A DNA stretch of 64,000 nt from Mycolicibacter sp. MU0102 (GCF_963378105.1 NZ_OY726398.1:558001-622000); one strand, 5' to 3'. Counted from the first letter of the stretch, positions 52,271-61,188 are shown. Made by a program: numbers and translations. The notes: generated from the sequence alone by a model not told the origin.

Positions 52271-52283
52271 ATCAACGGAGCGC

Positions 52284-53027
52284 TCAGAGGTGGGCGGCCG
52301 CGTACTCGGCGCCCTGCTCCGTCATGCCGTTGACGCCGTACGACGCGTGCGCAAAGGGCGGTCCGCCCGCCGGGGCGCCGTTGCAGATGGTGTCGCCGTC
52401 GGCGCACAGCTCCAAGGCCTTGGACGCATACCGCGGACCGATCCGCACCGGTGGCGCGCCGTTCGGCTGGAGGAACTCCGCTGAGGGCGTGCCGAACAAC
52501 ACGACAGCGGCAACGTGGTCGGCCACCGACGACGGCATCGGCTTGGGGATGTAGGAGAGGTAGTCGGCGGGGACTTCCTTGGGGATCTCGGCCGACGTGG
52601 TGTAGCCGGCCAGCGCCGCACCTTGCGAGAAGCCGCCCAGCACGATTCGGGTATTGGGGCAGTTCGCCGCGGTGTTCTCGATGTGGCTGCCGGCGTCTCG
52701 GATACCGTCGACGACGGTGCGGGCGAAGTCGACACCGCCGCCGAAATCGTTGCTGGCGGCGTAGTTGACCGGATACACCTCGAAGGAACGCTCACCCACC
52801 TTGGCGTGCAGCGCATCGACAAAGGATTGACCGATGCCACCGACCCCGGGTGGCTCGCCGGTGCCGCGCGCGAACACCACCTCCACGTCGGGACAGGGCT
52901 GCGCCGAGGCGGACGGGACGCCGGGGACCAGCAGGCCGCCGCCCAGCACCATCGCTGTAGCCAGGTACCCGGTGATGCGCCGTGTCTTCCATGCGGCCAA
53001 TGCAGTGATGTCCATCGTGACCCTCAT
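52284..53027 (-). CDS. Secreted cutinase-family lipase/esterase
   Basis: 247 residues; an ATG at 53015 is an alternative start. Signal peptide about 1-43, ending SASA-QP. The mature enzyme begins PCPDVEVVFARGTGEPPGVG. The catalytic Ser is in VLGGFSQGAALAG, Asp in CADGDTIC, His in FAHASYGVNG. The disulfide cysteines of cutinases are present (CPD, NCPN, LCADGDTIC). It acts outside the cell on ester lipids (phospholipids, triacylglycerol or cutin-like esters), as do the mycobacterial Cut/Culp proteins. Confidence 0.95.
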   Translation of the reverse strand: MRVTMDITALAAWKTRRITGYLATAMVLGGGLLVPGVPSASAQPCPDVEVVFARGTGEPPGVGGIGQSFVDALHAKVGERSFEVYPVNYAASNDFGGGVDFARTVVDGIRDAGSHIENTAANCPNTRIVLGGFSQGAALAGYTTSAEIPKEVPADYLSYIPKPMPSSVADHVAAVVLFGTPSAEFLQPNGAPPVRIGPRYASKALELCADGDTICNGAPAGGPPFAHASYGVNGMTEQGAEYAAAHL

Positions 53028-53142
53028 TCGTATCGTTCGCCCGACCCGGGCTCAAAAGCGGAAACGCAGTTTCGGCTACCCGCCGTCGGCGTCGGATAAA
53101 CGCCTGGGTGCAGCCGTACTTGTGCTTGCCGCAGGAAGGGGC

Positions 53143-54615
53143 TCAGTTGCCGTTCGAGGTGCCCTGAACGACTTCGCCGTTTTGGGCCGAATCGTCGCTT
53201 CCCCGATAGATCTTCGGTCCACCCGCGGGAGCGACGGCGGGGGAGTCCGCGGACCGGAAGATCCGGGGCGTGCCCGGCTCGCCGGGCCTGGGGCGGTCGT
53301 CGGCGGGCACCGTCAAGCGTCCGACGACGATTGCCACCACCAGGCCGCACAGCGCGAGGCCACACACCACCACGTCGAACGTGCTGGTGATCTGCTGCGC
53401 GAGGCCGTTGCCGTACACCGGGTTCGCCCATGCACTGGCGCGCTGGGCTTCCGCGAGTCGTGGAGCCAGACCCACACCCACCACGACGCGGGCGATGGTG
53501 AAACCGAACAGGACGGCGCTCACCGACCAGACGGCCGCCGCCGGCACGGAGCGATTACCCAGGTTGAGCCGTAGCCAGATCGCGATGACCGCGGCCACCA
53601 CGTCGAAGGAGGCCATCGCCGCGCTGTCGTACGGCGAATACGGCAGGTCCAGGCCGACCGCGACGCTCAGATCGACGATGCGCATGAGTGCCGACCCCAG
53701 AGTCCAGATCGCAATGAGCAGCAACGTGTTCCGGATGGCTCCCAGCCACGTCGTCGCCGACGCGTCGCGCGCCGCCGCCACCGCCAAGAGGGCCGCGGCG
53801 GCCACCCACACCAGGTAGCCCTCGAAGCCGACCCCGGCCGTGGAGGTGTTCTGTGCGATCCCGTGAAAGCCGTCGATGTCGCGGCCGATCGGCAGCACCC
53901 ACACCAGGATCCCGGCGACCAGAGCGGCCCCGCCGAGCAGCACAACAGCGAGCTGGGACGCTTTGTCCCGCTGCAGAACCCACCGCGAGGCGACGACTAC
54001 GGCGGCCCACGCCACCGCTCCGTACACCAGCGCGGTCGCAATGATCGCGACTTGTTGGCGGCCGAATCCGGTCGTGGAGTGGGCCTCCGGCAGGGCGTAG
54101 CGCACCCGCCAATACAGGTTGAACAGCACACTCAACGTGGCACCGACGATCGCTGCGTAGCCGAGCGCCCGGACCGTGCGCCGCCACAGGCGTACCGGAC
54201 CGGCGAGCACCGGCTGCGCAGCGAGCAACGCCCCGGCGACGCCCGCCAACGCGCCCGGCCCGACGCCGCCCGGGGGTCGGGGGCTTCCGCCGTAGCGGAC
54301 GGTCTGCACCACATCGGCGGCCACCACACCGAGCAGCAACACCAGGTACGGCGCGCAGAGCAACAGCCGCAGCCGTCCCGCGACGGCGGGATTGTTGGGC
54401 ACGCGCAAGATCCGCCAGGGCCCGACGTAGGTCGCGGCGATCGCTGTCAGCGCGAGCACGGTGGCCGCAGCCAGCGCGATGAACAGTCCGGGCTTGCCAG
54501 TCGGGATGCCGGCACCGAAGTACAGGCTCCACGGCAACGCCGGCGCCGCGAGCAGCAGTGCCGCAGCGGTCGCATCGCGGCCGATATTCCAGCTCCTGGT
54601 CGACTCGGCGATCAC
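53143..54615 (-). CDS. Polytopic membrane protein, Rv0537c-like
   Basis: 490 residues from the GTG at 54615; the frame continues to 54732 but would run into the divergent gene's start. About eleven to twelve hydrophobic segments, for example TAAALLLAAPALPWSLYFGA, FIALAAATVLALTAIAATYV and AIIATALVYGAVAWAAVVVA. The polar Pro-rich tail of 70 residues (PADDRPRPGEPGTPRIFRSA) is probably cytoplasmic. Divergent pairing with a DUF7159-like gene matches Rv0537c-Rv0538. Function unknown. Confidence 0.82.
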   Translation of the reverse strand: MIAESTRSWNIGRDATAAALLLAAPALPWSLYFGAGIPTGKPGLFIALAAATVLALTAIAATYVGPWRILRVPNNPAVAGRLRLLLCAPYLVLLLGVVAADVVQTVRYGGSPRPPGGVGPGALAGVAGALLAAQPVLAGPVRLWRRTVRALGYAAIVGATLSVLFNLYWRVRYALPEAHSTTGFGRQQVAIIATALVYGAVAWAAVVVASRWVLQRDKASQLAVVLLGGAALVAGILVWVLPIGRDIDGFHGIAQNTSTAGVGFEGYLVWVAAAALLAVAAARDASATTWLGAIRNTLLLIAIWTLGSALMRIVDLSVAVGLDLPYSPYDSAAMASFDVVAAVIAIWLRLNLGNRSVPAAAVWSVSAVLFGFTIARVVVGVGLAPRLAEAQRASAWANPVYGNGLAQQITSTFDVVVCGLALCGLVVAIVVGRLTVPADDRPRPGEPGTPRIFRSADSPAVAPAGGPKIYRGSDDSAQNGEVVQGTSNGN

Positions 54616-54731
54616 CTGCTCACCATAACCGCGGGAGGGGCATACGCCATTGAACTGCGCAGATCGGTCCGCTCGATGGTCGATCCGCGCGGCTAGAGTG
54701 TCTAAGGAGTGGCCGCGGAAGGAGACGCGCA

Positions 54732-56276
54732 ATGGATGTCGCGCTCGGAGTGTCGGTTACCGGCGCGCTCGCCCGCTTGGCGCTCGTCGAATCGGACGCC
54801 TACGGCGATGCCGTGCTCGACGAGTCCATGCTTGATCTGACGCGCGATCCGGTCGAAACGCTGGTCGACACGGTGACCGGAACCCACCGCATGTTGGCCG
54901 ACGAGGGACACCGGCTGGCTGCGACGCGACTGTGCTGGTCGGACTCGGAATTGATGGCGCAGGTTCGCCAAGCCCTTGAGGAGGCGGGGGTCGAGAACGT
55001 CTCCGAGCAGCCCCAGGCGCGTTCGGCTGTGGCGTTGGCGCGCAACGCCTCGGGGGAGGACGGCGAGACGACGTGGCTGCCCGCTCCGGCCGGTGACGCG
55101 ACGATGGCTGCGCCGGCGCTGCCGGATACCGGCGCCCCGGAGGGAACATCCACGGTGCTGGCTCCGGCGGTTGAGGGCGAACAGTCGGAACAACAGCTCG
55201 CGTACTCGATGACTGACGATGACTCCGAACTGCTGCCGGTGGAGTACGCCGAGGGCGACTACGAAAGCTACGAGGGCTACGACGACTACGGCGCCGAATA
55301 CGGGGGAGACGGCACCGAAGCCGACGAGCAGGCGGCGCCACCGCCGCCGGTGGGACGGGCACTTCTGGTGGGCAGCTCGGTCGGTGGGATTCTGGTGGCT
55401 GGGTGCGCGGCGTTGGCCGTGGCCGTGACCATCGGCATTCGCCCGACGGCCGCATCCACGCCGGCGCAGCCTCCGGTGATGGCGCAGCCGCCGCAGGCCC
55501 AGCCGGTGCCCGGCAATTTCATGCCGGTACTGCCTGCCCCGAAGCCGGCGCGGATACCCGCTCTGCAGGCCCCGGCCCCTAATCCTGTTGTAGCCCCGGC
55601 AAACCCGGCCCCGGCCATCGTCGCTCCGGCGCCGGTCATTCCGGCACCTCCGGCGGCGCCCGCGCCCGCGCCGCCCGCGGTGATTCCGTTCCCGATTCCC
55701 ATCCCGATCATCACCGGACCTGTTGGTGGTGGCGGCGGTTGGCTGCCCGGATCGGGCGGCAGTGGTAGCGGCGGAAGCGGGTCTGGTCGTGATCACGGCG
55801 GCGGCAGTCATTCCGGCGGCGATGCCGGTTCGGGCGGCACTGGCACAGGCGGCGCGGGCGGCAATGGTTCCGGTGGCACCGGTACGGGTGGCACCGGTCC
55901 CGGCGGCACGGGTTCGGATGGCACGGGTTCGGGTGGCGTTGGTTCCGGCGATAACGGTTCCACCGGTGGGCATTCCGGCGGCAGTGACTCTGGTGGCGGG
56001 CATTCGGGCGGCACCGGAGCGGGCGACGGCAGTACTGGTGGCCCCGGAAGTAATCCGGGCGGGTCCGGCAGTGGTTCTGGCGATAGCGGTTCGGGGGGTC
56101 ATTCCGGCGGGTCAGGCGGCACCTCTGGCGGGTCCGACGACAGCGGTGCGGGCGGCTCCGGAGCGGGCAGCGGTTCGGGCGGGTCCAGTTCGGGGGATCG
56201 AGTTCGGGCGGATCCGGCAGCGACGCGGGGGATCCGGCGGTGCGGGTTCTGGTGCGTCCGGGTCGGGCAGCGGTAG
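54732..56276 (+). CDS. DUF7159-like protein with Gly-Ser-rich tail, Rv0538-like; 3' end frameshifted
   Basis: 514 residues as read. Residues 1-115 are the conserved mycobacterial DUF7159-like domain (MDVALGVSVTGALARLALVE; ETLVDTVTGTHRMLADEGHR; RLCWSDSELMAQVRQALEEA). An acidic Tyr-rich stretch (YESYEGYDDYGAEYGGD), a helix (ALLVGSSVGGILVAGCAALA) and Ala-Pro-rich and Gly-Ser repeats follow, so the repeat tail should be outside. At 56192-56196 the repeat frame is lost, giving a 20-residue out-of-character tail ending CGFWCVRVGQR. Two lost bases would let the repeat continue to 56577. Role unknown. Confidence 0.83.
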   Translation: MDVALGVSVTGALARLALVESDAYGDAVLDESMLDLTRDPVETLVDTVTGTHRMLADEGHRLAATRLCWSDSELMAQVRQALEEAGVENVSEQPQARSAVALARNASGEDGETTWLPAPAGDATMAAPALPDTGAPEGTSTVLAPAVEGEQSEQQLAYSMTDDDSELLPVEYAEGDYESYEGYDDYGAEYGGDGTEADEQAAPPPPVGRALLVGSSVGGILVAGCAALAVAVTIGIRPTAASTPAQPPVMAQPPQAQPVPGNFMPVLPAPKPARIPALQAPAPNPVVAPANPAPAIVAPAPVIPAPPAAPAPAPPAVIPFPIPIPIITGPVGGGGGWLPGSGGSGSGGSGSGRDHGGGSHSGGDAGSGGTGTGGAGGNGSGGTGTGGTGPGGTGSDGTGSGGVGSGDNGSTGGHSGGSDSGGGHSGGTGAGDGSTGGPGSNPGGSGSGSGDSGSGGHSGGSGGTSGGSDDSGAGGSGAGSGSGGSSSGDRVRADPAATRGIRRCGFWCVRVGQR

Positions 56277-56577
56277 TTCCGGCGGCTCTGGCAACAGTGC
56301 GGGCGGTGACGCCGGAGGCTCCGGGGGCAGCGGCCCTGGAGGCGCGTCCTCCGGTTCCGGCAGTAGCTCTGGCGGATCTGCCGGCAGTTCCGGTGGCGGG
56401 TCCAGTTCCTCGGGTTCGAGCGGTGATTCCGGGGGCAGTTCCGGCGGCGGGTCGAGTGGGGGCTCAAGCGGCGGATCGAGCGGCGGGTCGAGCGGCGGGT
56501 CTGGTGGTTCGGGCGGTGGCTCGAGTGGCGGGGCTGGTGGTTCGGGCGGCGGCTCCAGCGGCGGATCTGGCGACTGA
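56192..56577 (+). other. Out-of-frame continuation of the Gly-Ser repeat after two G-run frameshifts
   Basis: Downstream of GGGGG at 56192-56196 the Gly-Ser sense moves to another frame (SSSGGSGSDAG). After a second GGGGG at 56227-56231 it moves again and runs to a TGA at 56577 (GGSGGAGSGASGSGSG...SSGGSGD). Both sites have the same local sequence, GGGGGATC, and each is one G short of keeping frame. Adding one base at each would give a 616-residue protein. Either sequence errors or real indels. Confidence 0.8.
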
Positions 56578-56596
56578 GTCGCGGCTCCCACGACAG

Positions 56597-57295
56597 TCAC
56601 GGCCTGATACGCGCAACCATTGCCTCTATCTGCTTGCGGTCGAGCACAACCGTTGACCCGTCAGGCAATCCGAGGATTCGGTCCGTCGCGATGCCGTGTA
56701 GTTTGACCCGCTTTACGCAGTCCTCGATGGCATGACGACGCACCTTCGCGTCCGGCGCATCGAGTATCTGCATCAGGTTTCTGCGCAAGCTGGCCGCAAA
56801 ACCCTGGATCATGTCGCCGACCCCCTCGGGATCGAAGGTATTGAACGCGCCCTCGTCGACGCCTTCGCTGATGAGCTGGGTCAGCACCGGTCGGAACAGG
56901 TCCTCCCAAGTCTCCACGATCTTGGCGAACAGCCCCCGGTTGTGCGGCGCGAACAGTGCCGTCATCGCCGCGATCTGCTCGGGAGCCCCCATCGCCATCT
57001 TGACGTCATAGCTTGCCGCCAGACCGTCATTGAGGCGCTCCAGCGCGCCCGTCCCCGGCTGGTCGAAGACTGGACGCAGCGCCTCCAACGCTGCGTCGGC
57101 GCTGCGCTCGGCCAGCGCGATCACCAACGCGTCCTTGGACGGAAAGTAGTGGTAGAAAGCACCTTTCGGTATGCCCGTTGCTGCGAGGAGGTCGTTGAGG
57201 CTGACGTTGTCGTAGCCGCGTTCGAGAAAGAGCGCCAGTGCCTGGTCGAGCAACTCGGCTCGCCGGATCTCCCGAGGCTTCACGGCGCGACGCAT
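56597..57295 (-). CDS. TetR-family transcriptional regulator
   Basis: 232 residues. HTH: LLDQALALFLERGYDNVSLN, DLLAATGIPKGAFYHYFPSK with DALVIALAERS. The C-terminal ligand domain has no assignable signature. Its gene starts 12 bp after the small membrane gene upstream and would be co-transcribed with it. Twin palindromes (57774-57809) before that gene are the likely autoregulatory operators. Confidence 0.93.
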   Translation of the reverse strand: MRRAVKPREIRRAELLDQALALFLERGYDNVSLNDLLAATGIPKGAFYHYFPSKDALVIALAERSADAALEALRPVFDQPGTGALERLNDGLAASYDVKMAMGAPEQIAAMTALFAPHNRGLFAKIVETWEDLFRPVLTQLISEGVDEGAFNTFDPEGVGDMIQGFAASLRRNLMQILDAPDAKVRRHAIEDCVKRVKLHGIATDRILGLPDGSTVVLDRKQIEAMVARIRP

Positions 57296-57307
57296 GACGG
57301 TATTGAA

Positions 57308-57736
57308 TCAGTCGGACTTCTTGAGCCATCCGACGTAGGTCAGGTAGACGCCGCACAGTGCAAGCAGCCCGAACCCGGCCCGCACCGTAGCGATGGCCCC
57401 ACTTGATGTGCCGGTGGCGGCCTCGGCTCCCTTGACGATCAACTGTGGCGCGGCAAGCAGGACGAAACCCCGCAGCAACAGGAACCAGCCGAACAGCGAA
57501 ATGATCACCGCCGCCACGCCACGCCAATATTGGTGAAACGCAATGATGAACAGCCCACCGCCGAACAGCAGTGCGCCCAGCACCCACGGCCACATCGGGT
57601 CGGCCGAGAAGCTGGACAGCTGGTCGCCGATGCTGCCGGCCCTGACCGCGATGATGGCAGGAACCACGGCGATGAACGGTCCCAGGACGCGCGCAAAGGA
57701 ACGCGTGCGCTCGGCGGACGTGGTGGGTGTGTGCAT
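57308..57736 (-). CDS. Membrane protein co-transcribed with TetR regulator
   Basis: 142 residues from the ATG at 57736, with AAGGGGA eight bases upstream; an in-frame start at 57772 would overlap the operators. Four hydrophobic segments: VLGPFIAVVPAIIAVRAGSI, MWPWVLGALLFGGGLFIIAF, AVIISLFGWFLLLRGFVLLA, ATVRAGFGLLALCGVYLTYV. Resembles small membrane proteins of unknown function often paired with TetR genes. It is probably the target of the regulator. Confidence 0.83.
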   Translation of the reverse strand: MHTPTTSAERTRSFARVLGPFIAVVPAIIAVRAGSIGDQLSSFSADPMWPWVLGALLFGGGLFIIAFHQYWRGVAAVIISLFGWFLLLRGFVLLAAPQLIVKGAEAATGTSSGAIATVRAGFGLLALCGVYLTYVGWLKKSD

Positions 57737-57773
57737 GGTTCGCGTCCCCTTTCGCCAGCAGCGGCGAAGCAAT

Positions 57774-57809
57774 TAGACCACCGGTCTATAAATTAGACCA
57801 ATGGTCTAA
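57774..57809. promoter_or_regulatory. Twin TetR-type operators
   Basis: TAGACC-ACC-GGTCTA (57774-57788) and TTAGACC-AAT-GGTCTAA (57793-57809) are two palindromes whose centres are 20 bp apart, i.e. about two helical turns on the same face. They lie 38-73 bp upstream of the membrane protein ATG. The second overlaps the menE stop codon. Best read as a pair of binding sites for the TetR regulator encoded two genes downstream. Confidence 0.78.
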
Positions 57810-59020
57810 TTCGGCGCAATACCCTCGGCAGAAAACTGCTGTGCCAGTGCTTTTCGGTCGAGCTTGCCGATTCCGCGGCGGGGGAGTGCCGCAACGACAT
57901 GTACCTCGCGTGGCGCTGCCGTGATGTCCAGAGACTCCGCGACGTGGGCGCGTAACTCCTCCAGCGTTGGTGGCGTCACGCCGGCTACGACGACCGCGGC
58001 GACGACACGCTGACCCAGCCGGTCGTCGTCGATCCCGAACACCGCGCACTCGGCCACGGCGGGATGCGTCGACAACACCGCCTCCACCGGACCCGGAAGA
58101 ACCGTCAATCCACCGGTGCTGATCGCGTCGTCGGCGCGACCCAGCACGGTCAGGCATCCCGAGGAATCAAGGGTGCCAAGGTCATTGGTGGTAAACCAGC
58201 CTGGCTCGGCGAATGGGTCCGGCTCGACAGGATTGCGATAACCCTGGGCCAGGGTCGGGCCGCCGACCCTGATCCGTCCGTCGTCTCCGATGCGTAGCCG
58301 GACACCCGGCAACGGCACACCGTCATAGACACAACCGCCGGCAGTCTCGCTCATGCCATAGGTGCGCACCACCCGCACTCCGGCGGCCGCTGCCGTGTCC
58401 AGGATCGGTTGCGGTGCCGGACCTCCGCCCAACAGCACCGCGTCTAGCTCGGCCAGCGCGGCTGCGGACGCGGGAACGGCCAGCGCCTTGGCTAATTGGG
58501 TGGCGACCAGTGAGGTGTAGCGCCGGCCGGAACCGAGTGCTGCCACCGCCGCGGGCAACCGTGTGACATCGAAACCCGTTGCGACATCGAGCTGTACGGG
58601 GGCGGTGCCGGACACCAGGCTGCGCACCAGGACCTGGATTCCGGCGATATGGTGCGGGGGCAGAGCCAGCAGCCAGCTGCCTGGTCCGCCCAACCTGTCA
58701 TGCGTGGCGGTGGCACTGGCCACGAGTGACGTCCCGGTCAGCAGGGCGCCTTTGGGTATTCCGGTGGTTCCCGACGTCGCCACCACCAGCGCGATGTCAT
58801 CGCCGATGGGATCGCCCACCCGCAGCGCGGTCAGGGCAGACGGGTCGGTGTCGGGGCCTACCGGCGTGAACGCGGCTTCGTGGCCGTCCAGAACGCCCTG
58901 CAAGGAGGGCAGGAGCGTGGTGAGGGCATCACCGAGTGGGATGGCCAGCGCACGCAGGCGTGCTATGGGTTTCCTCCGTTGGAAGAGGCGTCGTTGGTGG
59001 GAGCGTCGTCCAGCAGCCAA
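57806..59020 (-). CDS. menE: o-Succinylbenzoate-CoA ligase
   Basis: 404 residues as called from a TTG at 59020, overlapping the upstream gene by 58 nt. The conserved protein begins near residue 20 (LRALAIPLGDALTTLLPSLQ). A strong GGAGGA sits at a fitting distance before an ATA codon (58966-58964), so the true start is uncertain. Adenylate-forming motifs: ALVVATSGTTGIPKGALLT, VRVVRTYGMSETAGGCVYDG, FTTNDLGTLDSSGCLTVLGR, RRGIGKLDRKAL with the catalytic Lys. Makes OSB-CoA in menaquinone synthesis. Short compared with E. coli MenE, as usual in mycobacteria. Confidence 0.92.
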   Translation of the reverse strand: MAAGRRSHQRRLFQRRKPIARLRALAIPLGDALTTLLPSLQGVLDGHEAAFTPVGPDTDPSALTALRVGDPIGDDIALVVATSGTTGIPKGALLTGTSLVASATATHDRLGGPGSWLLALPPHHIAGIQVLVRSLVSGTAPVQLDVATGFDVTRLPAAVAALGSGRRYTSLVATQLAKALAVPASAAALAELDAVLLGGGPAPQPILDTAAAAGVRVVRTYGMSETAGGCVYDGVPLPGVRLRIGDDGRIRVGGPTLAQGYRNPVEPDPFAEPGWFTTNDLGTLDSSGCLTVLGRADDAISTGGLTVLPGPVEAVLSTHPAVAECAVFGIDDDRLGQRVVAAVVVAGVTPPTLEELRAHVAESLDITAAPREVHVVAALPRRGIGKLDRKALAQQFSAEGIAPN

Positions 59021-59280
59021 CCCTTTGCCGCCAACCGTTCTCGCACCCGTTCGACGTCTTCTGGAGCGGGCAGTTCGTTGGTCAAGCGGGCGATCAGTAC
59101 CCCGATGTCGATGCGGTCGAACTCGCCGCGGCCGATCAATTCCCGGGCGACGTCTTTGACCTCATCGTTGGTCAGCCGTCGCGACAGCAGCGCCAACAGC
59201 GGAACGTAGTCGTTCTGTGGCACACCATCGGGATACCCGGCGCGCAGCCAGGCGACGATCGAGGTGAGAAATTTGTTCAT
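58963..59280 (-). CDS. DUF3349 protein, Rv0543c homolog
   Basis: 105 residues. Small helical protein: FLTSIVAWLRAGYPDGVPQN, DYVPLLALLSRRLTNDEVKD, RIDIGVLIARLTNELPAPED. The DUF3349 family is restricted to actinobacteria and has no known biochemical role. It lies between menE and the phosphate transport genes, all on the same strand. The last codons contain the GGAGG that serves menE. Confidence 0.92.
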   Translation of the reverse strand: MNKFLTSIVAWLRAGYPDGVPQNDYVPLLALLSRRLTNDEVKDVARELIGRGEFDRIDIGVLIARLTNELPAPEDVERVRERLAAKGWLLDDAPTNDASSNGGNP

Positions 59281-59286
59281 ACTGCG

Positions 59287-59640
59287 TCAACTTCCCCGCG
59301 CCGACACCGGAAGGAACATGTCAGCTGCAATATTACGTCTATTCAAGGCTCCAAACACCTCGTCCCAACGGCCCCAGTCATCCCACTGCCAGCCGATGCG
59401 GTGTTCGATGAAGTCGCGGGCAATGAACAGCACGCCGGCCAGCACCACGGTGAGCAACAGCGCGAAGATCATCCACCGCAGCAGGGTCAACTCCCGACGG
59501 TGCTCAGTCGACCCGTCGGCTGCGGCACCCAAGCGCACCCCGATGGCGAACAAGGCCGGCAGCGCGGTGCCGACCAGTAGGCCGAAGATCAGGATCTTGG
59601 CGGTGGCCACGTAGTCGAACCAGGTGCTCACGGTGGTCAC
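59287..59640 (-). CDS. Small two-helix membrane protein, Rv0544c homolog (module copy A)
   Basis: 117 residues, GTG at 59640 overlapping the permease stop (GTGA). Helix 1 is TAKILIFGLLVGTALPALFA, helix 2 LRWMIFALLLTVVLAGVLFI, followed by ARDFIEHRIGWQW. A paralog lies at 60886-61188. Its fixed coupling to the phosphate permease suggests a partner subunit or assembly factor; unproven. Confidence 0.88.
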   Translation of the reverse strand: MTTVSTWFDYVATAKILIFGLLVGTALPALFAIGVRLGAAADGSTEHRRELTLLRWMIFALLLTVVLAGVLFIARDFIEHRIGWQWDDWGRWDEVFGALNRRNIAADMFLPVSARGS

Positions 59641-60842
59641 GCACCGCCCCCCTCCGTGCCGATCTCGCGAGACGGACTAGGGGTAGTGGGTTGCGGTGCA
59701 ATCACTTCGAGGCCATCGGTCATATGTGCACCCCACTCGGCGGTGACATTGGTGTGGTCGACCGGGACCTTGCGGGACTGCAGCCAGATGAGCGCGGAGA
59801 CGCCCACCAGCAGCACCAGTCCGGTGATGGTGCCGGGGTAGCCGCCGATGCGGTGGATCAGGTGGTAGGTGCCCGCGCCGATGGCCCCGGCCAGCGGCAG
59901 GGTGATCAGCCAGGCGGTCGCCATCCGGCGGGCAACAACCCAGCGCACGTTGGCCCCGGGCTTACCCAGGCCCGAACCCAACACCGATCCCGTCACCACC
60001 TGCGTGGTCGACAGCGAGTAGCCGAAATGACTGGACAGCAAAATGATGGCCGCCGAGGATGATTCGGCGGCCATGCCCTGGGGGGATTCGATCTCAACGA
60101 GCCCCTTGCCCAGGGTGCGGATGACCCGCCATCCACCGAAATAGGTGCCGGCGGCCATCGCCACCGCACACGACACGATCACCCACAGTGGCGGCGTGAC
60201 GTCGGTCTTGGAGGCCGCGCCGTAGGAGATCAGTGCGAGGAAGATCACGCCCATGGTCTTCTGGGCATCGTTGGTGCCGTGCGCCAGCGACATCAGGGCG
60301 GCAGAGAACACCTGACCCCGTCGGAAGTCTCGCAGGGTGCGCCCACGGGGGACTCCCTGCGTCAGCCGGTAGACCAGCCAGGTCCCGACGGTGGCGACCA
60401 GGGTCGCGGCGAGCACGGCGATCACCGTCGGCACCAGCACCTTCGAGACCACCCCGGGCCAGCGCACCCCGGCCGTGCCGGCCGCGGCCAGCATGGCCCC
60501 CACCACGCCGCCGATCAGGGCATGCGAGGAACTCGACGGGATACCGAACAACCAGGTCGCCAGGTTCCAGACGATGCCGCCGACCAAACCGGCGAACATG
60601 ACTTCCAGCGTCACCAGGTTGGTGACCACCAGATCTTTGGCCACCGTGGCCGCCACCTGGGTCGACATGAACGCGCCGACCAGGTTGAGGGTGGCGCAGA
60701 GCGTTACCGCGGTCTTCGGCTTGAGCGCACCGCTGGCGATCCCGGTGGCGACAGCGTTGCCGGTGTCATGGAAGCCGTTGGTGAAGTCGAAAGCCAGGGC
60801 GGTGATCACGACCGTGATCAACAGGAACAGCTCCAAGGTCAC
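59637..60842 (-). CDS. pitA: Low-affinity inorganic phosphate permease, PiT family (copy A)
   Basis: 401 residues. The PiT signature GFHDTGNAVATGIASGALKP occurs near residue 23, and its internal repeat SLAHGTNDAQKTMGVIFLAL near 190. About ten helices (LFLLITVVITALAFDFTNGF; MFAGLVGGIVWNLATWLFGI). Proton- or metal-phosphate-coupled Pi uptake. It is a tandem paralog of the gene at 61185-62462. C-terminal tail short (VDHTNVTAEWGAHM). Confidence 0.93.
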   Translation of the reverse strand: MTLELFLLITVVITALAFDFTNGFHDTGNAVATGIASGALKPKTAVTLCATLNLVGAFMSTQVAATVAKDLVVTNLVTLEVMFAGLVGGIVWNLATWLFGIPSSSSHALIGGVVGAMLAAAGTAGVRWPGVVSKVLVPTVIAVLAATLVATVGTWLVYRLTQGVPRGRTLRDFRRGQVFSAALMSLAHGTNDAQKTMGVIFLALISYGAASKTDVTPPLWVIVSCAVAMAAGTYFGGWRVIRTLGKGLVEIESPQGMAAESSSAAIILLSSHFGYSLSTTQVVTGSVLGSGLGKPGANVRWVVARRMATAWLITLPLAGAIGAGTYHLIHRIGGYPGTITGLVLLVGVSALIWLQSRKVPVDHTNVTAEWGAHMTDGLEVIAPQPTTPSPSREIGTEGGGA

Positions 60843-60885
60843 CGTGCGGATTTTTGCAGCCGCACGGTGACCTTGTCGAACCGGG

Positions 60886-61188
60886 TTAGGCGGGCTTGGC
60901 CCCGAGCAGGTACCAGCCCAGGTGGTGCCCCAGGAAGTCGCGGGCGATGAAAAGCACGCCGACGACCGCCACGGCCAGCACTAGCAGGAAGATCGCCCAG
61001 CTGAGCGCGAGCAGCAGCGGCCGGCGCCCGCCAGTGGTGCCGGCAGTGCCGCCGGCGACCGCGGGAACGCTGTTACCTGCCACATTGACCCGCACCCCGA
61101 CCGCGAACAGCGCCGGCAACAGGCCGCCGACCAGCAGTCCGAAGACGAGGATTTTCAGGGTGGCTGCAAGGTTGAACCACTGACTCAT
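60886..61188 (-). CDS. Small two-helix membrane protein, Rv0544c paralog (module copy B)
   Basis: 100 residues, overlapping the upstream permease stop by four bases as in copy A. Same pattern: AATLKILVFGLLVGGLLPAL, a Gly/Ala/Thr-rich linker (SVPAVAGGTAGTTGGRR), LSWAIFLLVLAVAVVGVLFI, ARDFLGHHLGWYL. Ends 43 bp before the start of permease copy A. Confidence 0.87.
   Translation of the reverse strand: MSQWFNLAATLKILVFGLLVGGLLPALFAVGVRVNVAGNSVPAVAGGTAGTTGGRRPLLLALSWAIFLLVLAVAVVGVLFIARDFLGHHLGWYLLGAKPA

Noticed and set aside
59504..59701. Minus-strand open frame across the pit/small-protein junction
   Set aside because: It is in a shadow frame of two well-supported overlapping genes.
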